NCBI GenBank assembly: GCA_964428015.1
Contig: CAYRWR010000017.1
Span: forward strand, 7,460 to 71,459
Source: CAYRWR01 sp964428015
GTDB lineage: Bacteria > Spirochaetota > Brevinematia > Brevinematales > CAYRWR01
Length of the DNA: 64,000 nt
Direction of reading: 5' to 3'
Shown: piece by piece, positions 24,319-34,099 of the stretch
How positions within the stretch are numbered: the first letter of the stretch is position 1
How the letters are laid out: every line of letters begins with the position of its first letter
Position numbers and translations under genes: made by a program
Notes under the pieces: model-generated
The model's database searches: none
What the model was told of the DNA's origin: nothing
What the model saw: only the letters and a program-made list of their open reading frames with translations

Positions 24319-26594
24319 TACTTACCCAGCAGGTCTTTAAAGGGGTTGTAGCTGAAATTATCAGCTTTGGGGGCATAGCTGGCTGGAGACACATCTTTTT
24401 CCCGCTTCACTTCCTTCTTTTCAGCCGGTTTCTTTATTTCCAGCTTGGGACGGGGAGGGGTAGGTCCCTTGGCGGTCTTGAGAGACAGGCCTATTCTTTT
24501 TCGGACTTCATCCATTTCCAGAATGACGAATTCTTTCACATCTCCCACTTTTATCACATCCATAGGATTCTTGACAAAGGTATCCGACAGTTCAGAAACA
24601 TGCACCAGAGCGGTTTCCTTGATTCCGATATCCACAAAAGCCCCAAAATCCACTACATTTTTCACCTTTCCGGTGACTTTCATACCTACTTTTAAATCTT
24701 TGAATTCCACCACACCTTTCTGTAATATAGGCAGAGGATAATCCTCACGAGGGTCACGGTTGGGCTTCTTCAATTCAGCTACAATATCATCAATGGTAAT
24801 GGCACTGACCTTATATTTTTCCATTAATGCAGATTTTGAATCTTTAGTGAGGATTCCACCCTCCTGCATGGCCTGGAGTATTTCTCTGGCAATAGGATAG
24901 TTTTCGGGGTGGACCCAGGTGTTGTCTAAAATATCTTTGCTTTCCGGGATTTTCAAAAATCCGGCACACTGTTCAAAACTTTTAGGGCCCATACCGCTGA
25001 TTTTATTGAGACTGGCCCGGTCCGCAATCACTCCATGCTGGTCACGAAACTGCACAATATTCTTGGCAATGCTGGTAGAAATACCTGATACATATTTTAA
25101 AAGAGAAAATGAAGCTGTGTTCAAATTGACGCCTACTTTGTTCACTACAGATTCCACGACTTCATCCAGGGATTCTCCCAGTGCTTTCTGATTGAGGTCA
25201 TGCTGGTATAGTCCCACTCCGATACTTTGAGGATCAATCTTGACCAATTCTGATAGAGGATCCTGTAGTCTGCGGCCGATGGAGATGGCTCCCCGTACAG
25301 TCAGATCCAGGTCAGGAAATTCCTCACGGGCTATTTCCGATGCGGAATAGACACTGGCTCCATCCTCTGCCACTACGGTATACTGCAGATTCAGTCCATG
25401 TTCCTGGATAGCTTTGGCTACCACCTGCTGGACTTCATGGCTGCCTGTACCATTACCCACCGCAATCAGTTCCACATTATATTTTTTTGCAAACTCGGCA
25501 ATCTTCTGCGCTGACTCATCTTCTTTATGCTGATAAATCATGAAATAATGGAGAAACTGGCCGGTTTCACTGAGACAGACTATTTTGGTACCGGTACGTA
25601 TACCGGGGTCGATTCCCATGACCCTGGTCCCTTTGATAGGAGGAGACATCAGCAAATCCCGCAGATTGGTAGAAAAAACATTGATGCCGTGTTTATCAGA
25701 CTGGTCATGCAGGTCAGATCGGATTTCCCTCTCCAATGAAGGTACCAGCAGCCTTTTCAATCCATCCGAGATTGCCGCTTTGTGATAAAAATTATGAATT
25801 TTTGCGGAAGCTTCCAACATTGCATTGGCCTCTTCCCAGTCAAACTCAATACGCGACTTGAGTTCTCCTTCCTTTTCTCCACGGTTGATAGCCAGGACCA
25901 TATGCGGTTTAAGCTGTCCGATCGGCTGCGCAAAATCATAGTACATCTTATAGACACTGGTTTCACCTGTACCTTCTCCATTGACCACCAGTTTGGCGGT
26001 TTTGATGAGCCAGGTCTTGAGCTTGGTACGCTGGTCCATATCCTGAGACACCTGTTCTGCCACAATATCCATGGCACCCTGCAGAGCTTCATCTTTATCA
26101 TTGACTCCCTTTTCTGGGTCAATATATTTCAACGCCTCTTTTTCCAATTCTGAGGCAGATAGTTTCAGCATTTCTTCCGACAGCGGCCCCAATCCTTTTT
26201 CAATGGCGATCATGGCTCTGGTCTTTTTCTTCTTTTTATAGGGGGCGTAGAGGGATTCCAGCTCACTCAGCGTCTGGCATTTCAAGATATTTTTATAGAG
26301 GTCTTCTGTGAGTTTTTCCTGAGAAAATATCGACCGGATGACTTCAATACGGCGTGTTTCCATATTTTCATGATAGGCTAATTTATGAGAGATTTCCCGG
26401 ACCTGCACTTCATCCAGCGAACCAGTAACTTCCTTACGGTATCTGGAAATGAAGGGTATAGTATCCCCTTCTTTGAACAGACTGACTGTGGCTCTGACCT
26501 GGTGTTCGGAAATCTCCAGATCCTGGCTTATTTTTTTAATGACCAGATCCGCGTCCAGAGCAAGTGACGCGATAAATTCTTCGTTCAGTTCCAT
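24318..26594 (-). CDS. tex: Tex-family RNA-binding transcription accessory protein
   Basis: A 758-residue protein with the whole Tex layout: a helical N-terminal region (SLFKEGDTIPFISRYRKEVTGSLDE), a YqgF/RNase H-like domain starting at RVMGIDPGIRTG, helix-hairpin-helix segments (NTASFSLLKYVSGISTSIA and NKISGMGPKSFEQCAGFL) and an S1 domain near residues 630-700 (GMKVTGKVKNVVDFGAFVDIG). Tex binds nucleic acid and is linked to transcription and RNA turnover. The C-terminal tail after S1 is Lys/Pro-rich. The length matches the family. Confidence 0.97.
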   Translation of the reverse strand: MELNEEFIASLALDADLVIKKISQDLEISEHQVRATVSLFKEGDTIPFISRYRKEVTGSLDEVQVREISHKLAYHENMETRRIEVIRSIFSQEKLTEDLYKNILKCQTLSELESLYAPYKKKKKTRAMIAIEKGLGPLSEEMLKLSASELEKEALKYIDPEKGVNDKDEALQGAMDIVAEQVSQDMDQRTKLKTWLIKTAKLVVNGEGTGETSVYKMYYDFAQPIGQLKPHMVLAINRGEKEGELKSRIEFDWEEANAMLEASAKIHNFYHKAAISDGLKRLLVPSLEREIRSDLHDQSDKHGINVFSTNLRDLLMSPPIKGTRVMGIDPGIRTGTKIVCLSETGQFLHYFMIYQHKEDESAQKIAEFAKKYNVELIAVGNGTGSHEVQQVVAKAIQEHGLNLQYTVVAEDGASVYSASEIAREEFPDLDLTVRGAISIGRRLQDPLSELVKIDPQSIGVGLYQHDLNQKALGESLDEVVESVVNKVGVNLNTASFSLLKYVSGISTSIAKNIVQFRDQHGVIADRASLNKISGMGPKSFEQCAGFLKIPESKDILDNTWVHPENYPIAREILQAMQEGGILTKDSKSALMEKYKVSAITIDDIVAELKKPNRDPREDYPLPILQKGVVEFKDLKVGMKVTGKVKNVVDFGAFVDIGIKETALVHVSELSDTFVKNPMDVIKVGDVKEFVILEMDEVRKRIGLSLKTAKGPTPPRPKLEIKKPAEKKEVKREKDVSPASYAPKADNFSYNPFKDLLGK

Positions 26595-26661
26595 TCCCCT
26601 CTCCCCTACTGTGATGAGAATATTATAGCAGGAAATGGGAGTTCTGTCATCTCTACAGAAG

Positions 26662-28134
26662 TTACTTGACCAGGGACAATGTTTCCTGTGCTTTATCTAA
26701 AAGGAATTGGGGAGCTTTTTTCTCTTCCATGATTTCAATATATTTTTTCAGAGCATCATAAGGGCGGGATTTAGCAGGGATACTGCCCCTGCTGCCTGTG
26801 GACTTGATATTTTTATCTGCTCCTTTTTCCAGTAGGTATTTTACCCAATATTGGTCAAAGAAACCCACACCATAGTGTAGAACAGTCCAGCCTTTTTTAT
26901 CCTGCGCGTTAATATCTGCCCCCGCGTTCAATAAGACATGAAGCAGATATTTTTTATTTACATTAAAGGAATCATTAAAATTGTAATATTCAATGTTCCC
27001 TCTGGAGTTAATATAAATATGGTAAAACAAGATTTTCATGAGACCATCATTAATGAGATTGGGTTGAGCGTACACCATGAGAGGAGTCAATCCTCGCTCA
27101 TTGGCTTTATTTACCAGGGCTCCTTTTTCCAGTAGATAGCGCATAACCAGATCATCCTGACCCGCGCTGGCATAGTGCAGAGGTGTAAAACCCCGTGAGT
27201 CCGTACCATTAACATCCATGTTATACTTTTCAACCAGAAGTTTTACCATATTGAGTTCGCCGGTTAAAGCTGCCAGATGTAATGGGGGAATCCCCCATGA
27301 ATTGGATTCAACCGGGTTAAAATGTAATTCATCTACCATGTACTCGAATATTTTCCTACTACCCATGAGTACAACAATGTCTCTGATATCGAAACCCATG
27401 TGATTTCTATAATCTAAATCCGCTCCCTGTTTTATAAAGCGGCGGAAAAGTTCTAGATTATCTTTATAGGCGGTCCACTGCAGGACTGAAATCTCGTTAT
27501 CATCCTTGGCGTTGACTGAGGCCCCCTGCTGGATCAGTCCTTCGATTAGATCCAATTTATCCTGTTGGATAGCCTGAATAAGGCTTTCCCCTGCGAAATC
27601 ACGGATAAGTTGACTGACCGGCCACACATTTTTAAACTGGTAGGCATTTTCCCGGGTCAGAACAATTTTACTGGTTTGACCTTCCTGGGGTTTGACCCCT
27701 ATCCTCCAGCACAAGACCTGACCTTTGACTACCACCATTTTTGTGGTAACCCATTTTCGGGTGTTGAGACTTTTTGATTTAAACTGATAAACTACCTTTT
27801 CCTTGCCGGGTAGTAAATAGACCTGATCTCCCGTCACTTCCGCGAATATCTTTTCCCAGTTCAATATAATAAATTGATTTCGCATCGCGATCTTGGTAGT
27901 AGGATCCAGCTCTTTGGACATTTTGTTGTTGAGTGTATCAATCTTAGCCTGCATGCCTTTTAAAAAATAGCTTTGAGGATCTTTTTCATAGAGGGCCCAC
28001 TGGATAGCATCAGGCTGAAGTCCTTCTACTTCAATACTCAGCTCCAGTTTCCAGCTGGCATAGTCTTCGCTCCAGCCGGCTGCTGTACTAATACATCCCA
28101 GCAGGAAGATTCCAATGAACTTTCTTAATTTCAT
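26662..28134 (-). CDS. Exported ankyrin-repeat protein
   Basis: A 490-residue protein with a signal peptide (LLGCISTAAG; a Cys in LLGC could also be a lipobox, Cys14). The first half is a beta-rich unknown domain. Residues about 195-450 carry about seven ankyrin repeats (for example GIPPLHLAALTGELNMVKLLVEK, GFTPLHYASAGQDDLVMRYLLEKGA and GWTVLHYGVGFFDQYWVKYLLEKGA), a protein-binding scaffold. It is the third gene after an ECF sigma and a single-TM anti-sigma-like protein, 12 bases downstream of the latter, and is probably part of the same regulon. Confidence 0.85.
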   Translation of the reverse strand: MKLRKFIGIFLLGCISTAAGWSEDYASWKLELSIEVEGLQPDAIQWALYEKDPQSYFLKGMQAKIDTLNNKMSKELDPTTKIAMRNQFIILNWEKIFAEVTGDQVYLLPGKEKVVYQFKSKSLNTRKWVTTKMVVVKGQVLCWRIGVKPQEGQTSKIVLTRENAYQFKNVWPVSQLIRDFAGESLIQAIQQDKLDLIEGLIQQGASVNAKDDNEISVLQWTAYKDNLELFRRFIKQGADLDYRNHMGFDIRDIVVLMGSRKIFEYMVDELHFNPVESNSWGIPPLHLAALTGELNMVKLLVEKYNMDVNGTDSRGFTPLHYASAGQDDLVMRYLLEKGALVNKANERGLTPLMVYAQPNLINDGLMKILFYHIYINSRGNIEYYNFNDSFNVNKKYLLHVLLNAGADINAQDKKGWTVLHYGVGFFDQYWVKYLLEKGADKNIKSTGSRGSIPAKSRPYDALKKYIEIMEEKKAPQFLLDKAQETLSLVK

Positions 28135-28146
28135 CCTTTCTCCGAA

Positions 28147-28728
28147 TCAGAATTCCAGTTTTGCGCTGGCCAAAAGGTCAGAACCCAGTCCCGGCACATA
28201 AAGCCCATCCAATTCATTTTCCTGGTTATTGGCAGCAGGGTTATCATCATGGTCCATTTTCGCAATCATGACTTGCTTTTCTTCCGGCTGAATATTTCTT
28301 TCATAAGGAATCTCACCTTTGGCTTCATCACGCACAATATTTATTTTCAGGTCTTTATAGGTGAGCATCTGGCCATTGAGTTCAGTGATATATAACTGGT
28401 TATCAGCCTGGTAGTGCATGACTGAAGTTTTTTTTCCGGCTGTTACTTTTACTTCTTTTTCATTACCCACAGCGGGATAGAGTACTATGACTTTGGATTC
28501 AGTAGGGTGCCTGTGGGGGATTGCTATAATCAGCCCCACCGTCACCACTAATACCGCGGCCAGTCCCATACTCAGTCTGCGGAAGAACAGCATCTTCTGC
28601 AATAGCTGAGCCGGCCGATTCTGTATGCCTTTTTTTATGTAGGACATGATGTCGCTTTGCGGGTCCTGTACAGTGGCCCACTTCTCATTCGTTTCAATAA
28701 ACCGGAGGATGTCTTTTTCAGCCATCAT
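28147..28728 (-). CDS. Single-pass membrane protein, probable anti-sigma factor
   Basis: A 193-residue protein with a short cytoplasmic N-terminus (about 1-50), one membrane helix (about 51-71; GLAAVLVVTVGLIIAI) and a periplasmic C-terminus. Its start overlaps the ECF sigma stop codon, the usual position of a cognate anti-sigma factor. The zinc-finger ZAS motif is absent, so the assignment rests on position and topology. GGGGAGGTGA precedes the tandem ATG-ATG; the second ATG has the better spacing. Confidence 0.65.
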   Translation of the reverse strand: MMAEKDILRFIETNEKWATVQDPQSDIMSYIKKGIQNRPAQLLQKMLFFRRLSMGLAAVLVVTVGLIIAIPHRHPTESKVIVLYPAVGNEKEVKVTAGKKTSVMHYQADNQLYITELNGQMLTYKDLKINIVRDEAKGEIPYERNIQPEEKQVMIAKMDHDDNPAANNQENELDGLYVPGLGSDLLASAKLEF

Positions 28729-29258
28729 TCACCTCCCCTGATAATCTGGGCCAATCTCTCTCTGGCCCGGAACAATTTTACTTTCGCGTTATTCTCTGTA
28801 ATTTCCAGCATTTCTCCGATCTCCTTTAGAGACCAGTCTTCCAGGTATTTCCATTGTAAAAGAAGCCTTTCTTCTTCTTTCAGTTTATCCATAGCGTTAA
28901 ACAGGGTCATCCTGTCCTCGGTGGACAATCCCCCCTGATCACTCCAAGTGAGGCACTCCTGATAGTCCTCATCACTCTCCGTCTTTTTACGCGCATTGGT
29001 TCTCAAAAAGCTCCGTACAGTATTGATGCCGATAGTATAGAGCCAGCTGAAAAACTTCCCGTCATCTTTTAGTGTGTACAATTTTTCATATGCCTTCCAA
29101 AAGATGTCCTGTACCAAATCTTCCGCATCTGCTTTTTTGCGGGTTTTCATGATACACAGGGAATAAATCTGCCTTTTATAGCTCTCTACTAGTTTTTCAA
29201 ATGCTTTCAGATCTCCTTGTTTGGCCAGAGCCACCCAATTTGCATGGGCCTCACTCAT
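28725..29258 (-). CDS. ECF-family RNA polymerase sigma factor
   Basis: About 177 residues from the ATG at 29258; a GTG one codon earlier is also possible. Region 2 holds KAFEKLVESYKRQIYSLC, then the DAEDLVQDIFWKAYEKL core-binding block and SWLYTIGINTVRSFLR. Region 4 has KEEERLLLQWKYLEDWSLKEIGEMLEITENNAKVKLFRARERL, a helix-turn-helix for -35 recognition. It directs transcription of stress or envelope genes in response to its anti-sigma, which is encoded immediately downstream. A candidate self-recognised promoter lies 28 bases upstream. Confidence 0.95.
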   Translation of the reverse strand: MSEAHANWVALAKQGDLKAFEKLVESYKRQIYSLCIMKTRKKADAEDLVQDIFWKAYEKLYTLKDDGKFFSWLYTIGINTVRSFLRTNARKKTESDEDYQECLTWSDQGGLSTEDRMTLFNAMDKLKEEERLLLQWKYLEDWSLKEIGEMLEITENNAKVKLFRARERLAQIIRGGE

Positions 29259-29285
29259 CACACATCCCTGCCTGTAGTAAAATAT

Positions 29286-29313
29286 AGACTTCCTGTTTGT
29301 GACAAAGGTTACA
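29286..29313 (-). promoter_or_regulatory. Candidate ECF-type promoter upstream of the sigma gene
   Basis: Minus-strand TGTAAC (AAC at 29310-29308), 18 bases, then GTCTA (GTC at 29289-29287) matches the AAC/GTC spacing common at autoregulated ECF promoters. It overlaps the panC stop codon. Confidence 0.4.
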
Positions 29314-30169
29314 CCTTTTCACAAATATCAATAATAGTATTATCAATCAGCCGGGTATCCCCGATGTAAATAGCCAGAGCCAGCAAAGTCGGGTTTTGCA
29401 GATTAATGGCATCTTCCAGAGTATGGGGGTCCACCAGAGAGATATAATCTATCCGGGCATCCGGTACCTCAGATTTAACAAAAGCCTTGAGCATGGAGGT
29501 CAGGCCTACCGGACTGGTGCGGTAGTCATAACCCGCCTTTTTTGCCAACTCCAGGCAACGGTATAGAATCAGGGCTTTTTTCCTCTGTTCCGGATTCAGG
29601 TACTGATTGCGAGAGCTCATAGCCAGACCATCCTTTTCCCGCACGATGGGCATCACTCTCATCTCTATGTAAAAGTTGAGGTCCTCATTCATTTTTTCCA
29701 GGATTCTGGCCTGCTGGTAGTCTTTCTGCCCAAAATAAGCTTTATCCGGTCTGACAATATTGAACAGTTTAGCCACTACAGTGGTCACACCCCGAAAATG
29801 TCCAGGGCGGGATAAGCCGCACAAATGCTCCGGCAAATGATCTACGGTGACCCAGGTGGCCGCACCGGCAGGGTACATTTCATCCACGCTGGGGAGAAAC
29901 AGTATGTCGCAACCCGCTGCTTCCAGCAGTGCTTTATCCTTTTCAATATTACGGGGATATCGGGACAAATCTTCCTTTGGCCCGAACTGAGTAGGGTTCA
30001 CAAATATCGATACTACCGTGATCTGATTTTCCCTGACGCTGGCTTCTACCAGGCTGATATGACCGGCATGAAGCGCTCCCATAGTGGGTACAAAACCGAC
30101 AGTCTTGCCTTCTTTTTTTAATGCCGAAATTGTACTGTTCAGATCAGCAGCAGATTCCACGACACGCAT
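29309..30169 (-). CDS. panC: Pantothenate synthetase
   Basis: Start 30169 (Met7 of the longer frame) is preferred because GGGAGGGG lies directly before it, giving 286 residues. The protein joins pantoate and beta-alanine with ATP in the last step of pantothenate synthesis, in the cytoplasm. Signatures are VGFVPTMGALHAGHISLV (nucleotide-binding HIGH-type motif), FVNPTQFGPKEDLSRYPR, a YFGQKDYQQ segment (family usually FGEKDFQQ) and GLAMSSRNQYL. No panB or panD is adjacent. An imperfect hairpin (about 29296-29325) spans the stop. Confidence 0.97.
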   Translation of the reverse strand: MRVVESAADLNSTISALKKEGKTVGFVPTMGALHAGHISLVEASVRENQITVVSIFVNPTQFGPKEDLSRYPRNIEKDKALLEAAGCDILFLPSVDEMYPAGAATWVTVDHLPEHLCGLSRPGHFRGVTTVVAKLFNIVRPDKAYFGQKDYQQARILEKMNEDLNFYIEMRVMPIVREKDGLAMSSRNQYLNPEQRKKALILYRCLELAKKAGYDYRTSPVGLTSMLKAFVKSEVPDARIDYISLVDPHTLEDAINLQNPTLLALAIYIGDTRLIDNTIIDICEKV

Positions 30170-30482
30170 AACCCCTCCCTTAATCACTTGCTTTATTATA
30201 GGGGGAAATAAAGAATTTTTCCATAAAAGATATCTGCCTTAATTTAGACTTTTTCTTAGAGTTTAATTACCAGTTAGATGTACATTTTCTTTCCGTTGGA
30301 GAATAGTTCTTAGAGATGTAGATCAACTAGGTATAATTCACCCTTTGAAAAGATACTTCATCTTCACTTAATTTGAACCATGAATATAATGCTAACTGAA
30401 AAATAATATATTTTCAAACAAAGTTCTTGACCAAAAAAAGAACCACTTTATTAATAAAGTGGTTCCATTTAACAATTTCAGT
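30170..30482. other. AT-rich intergenic region
   Basis: Apart from the terminator at 30437-30468, I see no gene, clear promoter or RNA in this AT-rich stretch between panC and the CotH-type gene. Confidence 0.5.
30437..30468 (-). terminator. Terminator after the CotH-type lipoprotein gene
   Basis: A perfect palindrome (arms GAACCACTTTA) spans 30440-30465, with a T run on the minus strand beyond it. Confidence 0.9.
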
Positions 30483-32225
30483 TCATTCAGAATATAAGGA
30501 TACGTTTTGAGTGAGTTGAAGATTATCAATTACAAACATCAGATTGGTTCCCGAGGAAGGCACCCAATTACTGTCCTTATAGAATTTAAATTCAAATGCA
30601 CCATTGACAGCAGAACTAAAAGTATAGGCTACAGTAAAAATACCATCACCGGAAGATGCATCCCCCAAAGTCCCATCATCAACCATTCCTAAATCACTGG
30701 ACCAGGAAAGAGGGGGAGCCCCTCTTAAACCCACTGAAGTAGGAGTACCCAGGGGATCAAAGGTAAAAATAACAACCGTGGAACTGGGACTTACTCCACC
30801 CAATTGACCCTGCACGCTGCTGACCCTCTGGGAAATATAATCTTTTATCCCCAGATGACGGGCCTGATTGCCGAATACCCCATCTTCATCCGAATGGGTT
30901 ATAATAGTTGAGTTGATATTCCCTGACCATTCTGTATTATTATACTGTTTCATGGTATCAGCCTGGGCATAGGGCTGAATCAGTGTCTTCAGCGCGTCAA
31001 TACGGGCATTCATTGCCGTACTATTAAAATACCCGGTGATGAGTTCCTGAAGACGGTTGGTGTACCAGGTTTTCCATTCGGGTATTGCCAACACTTTTTG
31101 TACCAATATATTCTGAGGAAATCCCGAATAATAGATATCCTCGGACTGGATATGGAAGCCGTTATGATCCTGAAAATTATTCCCCATACTATTATCATAA
31201 TCCCAGGCCATCCAAAACCAGTAACCGGAATTGTTTAGATTATACAGGTAATAATTCTGAGCGTTTAGCCAGTAATTATCCCATCCGCCCACCAACGTAT
31301 TGACTGCCAGCCAGTTGAGGAAACCCTCCACATCCAAAACTGCACTAAGCTGATTTTTATAAGTGGTCCCTGTACTGGTACTATTAATTTTATTGATCAG
31401 ATTGGCCAAATCAGAATAGTCTTCCATATAAAGGTCTTCATTGGTACGAAGACGATATGCCCGGGCACTATTTTGTTTGGCAAATCCATTACCCCCTCTA
31501 TAATCTGCTCCCGTGCCGCTGCCCAGTTTCTGCAGATCGGCAAACCCATTGCCATGGCTACCCTTGACGCCATAATACATCTTATAAAAATTTCCGGTAT
31601 TTGACACACTACCGAAAGTGTTTTTCAAAAATATTTTATCTTCCCCTTCAATCATAGTATAGAGGCCATAATAACTATATCCTATTCCATCACCATTTGC
31701 ATCCACATAGACTCTTACATGATTAGCCTTGGGCGCCCGCACTCCCGCGTACTGCATGAAATCATAGACCAGTTTTTCATGCATCAGGGTTGCATCTTTC
31801 CACTCAGAGTGTAGATTGATTCTTCGGTAACCATAAAATTCATTGTTATCAGGGAATTTTATCCGAAATTGAGGTTTGGGTTTGTCAAAGGTAGTATTTC
31901 CTTTATATCTGATCTGTGTATCACTAACTTTATGTATTTTGCCGTCATCACAGTTGGATACAATCAGGGTACAGGGTGTATATTGCACTGCCGGTACTGT
32001 CAGACTGGGTGTCGGACTATCTACTGTTGTATCCATAACTGCACGGTTCACACTGATATAAAAGACCAGGTTTACATGGCTATTATTAGTGGAAAATGGA
32101 TTAAAATCTGCTCCCAATGGACGATAATTTCCAGTTTTCACTTCCGAATATGCCTGACTATTCGATAAATTACAACCCGTAGTTACTATAGAAATAAATA
32201 TCAGAAAAGAAAAATATCTATGCAT
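30483..32225 (-). CDS. CotH-kinase-like family lipoprotein
   Basis: The ATG at 32225 follows AAGGA and starts a lipoprotein signal (SIVTTGC lipobox, Cys18), so the 21 residues before it in the longer frame are unlikely to be translated; length is then 580. The CotH-type domain covers roughly residues 100-460: TQIRYKGNTTFDKPKPQFRIKF, then RINLHSEWKDATLMHEKLVYDFMQ, a YYGLYTMIEGEDKIFLKNTF loop, and GWDNYWLNAQNYYLYN with WFWMAWDYDNSMG. CotH proteins are atypical protein kinases in spore formers but occur widely on bacterial surfaces with unknown substrates. The last 100 residues look Ig-like. Confidence 0.88.
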   Translation of the reverse strand: MHRYFSFLIFISIVTTGCNLSNSQAYSEVKTGNYRPLGADFNPFSTNNSHVNLVFYISVNRAVMDTTVDSPTPSLTVPAVQYTPCTLIVSNCDDGKIHKVSDTQIRYKGNTTFDKPKPQFRIKFPDNNEFYGYRRINLHSEWKDATLMHEKLVYDFMQYAGVRAPKANHVRVYVDANGDGIGYSYYGLYTMIEGEDKIFLKNTFGSVSNTGNFYKMYYGVKGSHGNGFADLQKLGSGTGADYRGGNGFAKQNSARAYRLRTNEDLYMEDYSDLANLINKINSTSTGTTYKNQLSAVLDVEGFLNWLAVNTLVGGWDNYWLNAQNYYLYNLNNSGYWFWMAWDYDNSMGNNFQDHNGFHIQSEDIYYSGFPQNILVQKVLAIPEWKTWYTNRLQELITGYFNSTAMNARIDALKTLIQPYAQADTMKQYNNTEWSGNINSTIITHSDEDGVFGNQARHLGIKDYISQRVSSVQGQLGGVSPSSTVVIFTFDPLGTPTSVGLRGAPPLSWSSDLGMVDDGTLGDASSGDGIFTVAYTFSSAVNGAFEFKFYKDSNWVPSSGTNLMFVIDNLQLTQNVSLYSE

Positions 32226-32290
32226 TATATTATCCTTTATTTTATTACAATCATAGATTAGTATATACCTTAATAGGTTACATTTCAATA

Positions 32291-32318
32291 AAAAAACCCC
32301 GGTTTCCCGGGGTATTGT
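32291..32318 (-). terminator. Terminator of the hydrogenase operon
   Basis: ACCCCGG and CCGGGGT (32296-32302 with 32307-32313) around a four-base loop, followed by T-rich sequence on the minus strand. Confidence 0.9.
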
Positions 32319-32329
32319 GATGTATGTGT

Positions 32330-34090
32330 TTAATGGTTGTATAAATCCCTGGGCTGGTACTTGGTATGGAGCAGTTTATGGGACTTTTCACTAAGGGGTT
32401 TACCCAGAAATTCCTTGTAGATCTGCTGGATAGCCGGATTTTCATGGGAACAGCGCACTGTGGACTGTTCGTCATCTTTGTAGATTCCCGCAGTACGTTT
32501 TTTACGAATCTCATCGGTAGCTCCATAGGGCTGTCCGCCGCCCCCGATACATCCACCCCGACATGCCATAACTTCGATAAAGTCATAGGGCATAGGCGCA
32601 CCGGTCTTTTTGGCTTCACGGATTTTATCCATTACTTTTCCTACATTTCCCAGTTCATGCGCTACGGCAATGCGTACCTTTGTGCCTTCTATGTCTATAG
32701 TGGATTCCTTGACCCCTTCCAGTCCCCGGGTGGTCTCGAATTCGACCTTGGCCAGATTTTTTCCGGTGACCAGATGATGAGCGGTACGCAGGGCTGCTTC
32801 CATCACACCTCCGGTGTTACCAAAGATGGTACCCGCTCCGGCATAGATACCCAGCAGGGGATCCGCGTCTTCATCAGGCAGATTCCGGAAGTCTATCCCC
32901 GCCTGTTTGATCATGCGGGCCAGTTCCCGTGTGGTCAGGGATACGTCGATATCCTGATGCCCGGAGGCAAACATTTCATCTGTGCGGGTTATTTCGTATT
33001 TCTTAGCAGTACAGGGCATGATTGATACCATAAAGATTTTGTCAGGGTCAATACCCATTTTTTCAGCATAATAGGTCTTGGTCATTGTACCCACCATCTC
33101 ATGGGGAGATTTTGCACTGGAGAAATGCTCAATGAGGTCGGGGTAGTATTTTTCCATGTAGTCTACCCAGGCGGGACAGCAGCTGGTGACCAGAGGCAGA
33201 GCGCCTTTTTTATGCACGAATCTTTCAATAAATTCTGTACCTTCTTCCATAATAGTGAGGTCTGCACCAAAATTGGTATCAAAAATAGTATCAAATCCCA
33301 AGTGACGCAGCGCTGTATAGATCTTTCCGGTCACAACAGTCCCGGGCTCATAGCCGAAGGCTTCGCCCAATGCCACACGGACCGCGGGAGCGATCTGTAC
33401 CACGGTATGGGTCTGGTTTTCTTCCTGGTGGAGAAGGGCTTCCCATACTACCTGGGTCTCATCTTTTTCATGGATGGCTCCCACCGGACAATGGGCCGAA
33501 CACTGACCGCATTTCACACAGGGTGAATCGTTTAATTCTACCTGGGCAGCCGGGGCTATGACGGTATCCAGACCGCGGCCAATAAATTCCAGGGCCCATA
33601 CATTCTGCATATTCTGACAGACACTGGCACAGCGGCCGCATAATACACATTTTTCAGGGTTAAGCACGATAGAGGGTGTACTTTCGTCAGGAGTAATGTC
33701 TTTTAAGCGCATCTCAAAGGGTACTTCTCTGATACCGAATTCCGCGGTCAGTCTCTGCAGTTCACAGTTCTGATTACGCAGACAGCGCAGACAGTCATTG
33801 GGGTGAGTAGACAGTATCAGCTGCAGCACTGTGCGGCGTACCTTGACGATTTCAGCATCATGGGTAATGATATCCATACCGTCCTGAGCCGGAGTGGCAC
33901 AGGCCCGGATCATCTTGGGTGAACCTTTGACCTTGACCACACACAGTCCGCAGGCACCCCAGGCTTCCAGGTCGGGGTGTTTACACAAGGTGGGGACATT
34001 TACCTGGAGTTTTTTGGCGGCGTCCAGTACTGACTTGCCTTCTTCTATCTCTACTTCTACATTATTTATCTTCAGTTTTACTGTTTTCAT
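32330..34090 (-). CDS. hydA: [FeFe]-hydrogenase catalytic subunit (HydA/HndD type)
   Basis: A 586-residue cytoplasmic enzyme. In order it has an N-terminal plant-type [2Fe-2S] domain (WGACGLCVVKV, Cys ligands 36-66), a His-Cys3 [4Fe-4S] segment (THPNDCLRCLRNQNC), two ferredoxin [4Fe-4S] motifs (CVLCGRCASVC and CVKCGQCSAHCPVGAI) and the H-cluster domain. The H-cluster motifs are complete: TSCCPAW, MPCTAKKYE and ACRGGCIGGGGQP. A short C-terminal small-subunit-like tail (HKLLHTKYQPRDLY) ends it. With the NuoE- and NuoF-like subunits it should form an electron-bifurcating hydrogenase that couples NADH and reduced ferredoxin to H2. It is the last gene of a five-gene operon. Confidence 0.97.
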   Translation of the reverse strand: MKTVKLKINNVEVEIEEGKSVLDAAKKLQVNVPTLCKHPDLEAWGACGLCVVKVKGSPKMIRACATPAQDGMDIITHDAEIVKVRRTVLQLILSTHPNDCLRCLRNQNCELQRLTAEFGIREVPFEMRLKDITPDESTPSIVLNPEKCVLCGRCASVCQNMQNVWALEFIGRGLDTVIAPAAQVELNDSPCVKCGQCSAHCPVGAIHEKDETQVVWEALLHQEENQTHTVVQIAPAVRVALGEAFGYEPGTVVTGKIYTALRHLGFDTIFDTNFGADLTIMEEGTEFIERFVHKKGALPLVTSCCPAWVDYMEKYYPDLIEHFSSAKSPHEMVGTMTKTYYAEKMGIDPDKIFMVSIMPCTAKKYEITRTDEMFASGHQDIDVSLTTRELARMIKQAGIDFRNLPDEDADPLLGIYAGAGTIFGNTGGVMEAALRTAHHLVTGKNLAKVEFETTRGLEGVKESTIDIEGTKVRIAVAHELGNVGKVMDKIREAKKTGAPMPYDFIEVMACRGGCIGGGGQPYGATDEIRKKRTAGIYKDDEQSTVRCSHENPAIQQIYKEFLGKPLSEKSHKLLHTKYQPRDLYNH

Positions 34091-34099
34091 GTTATCCTC

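Noticed and set aside
29296..29325. TTTGTGA/TCACAAA inverted repeat near the panC stop, as a Rex site
   Set aside because: The half-sites are too far apart for Rex. It more likely forms an imperfect hairpin and overlaps the candidate ECF promoter.
32366..33025. 219-codon plus-strand frame opposite hydA
   Set aside because: It is antisense to a gene with complete H-cluster motifs, has no ribosome site and no recognisable domain.
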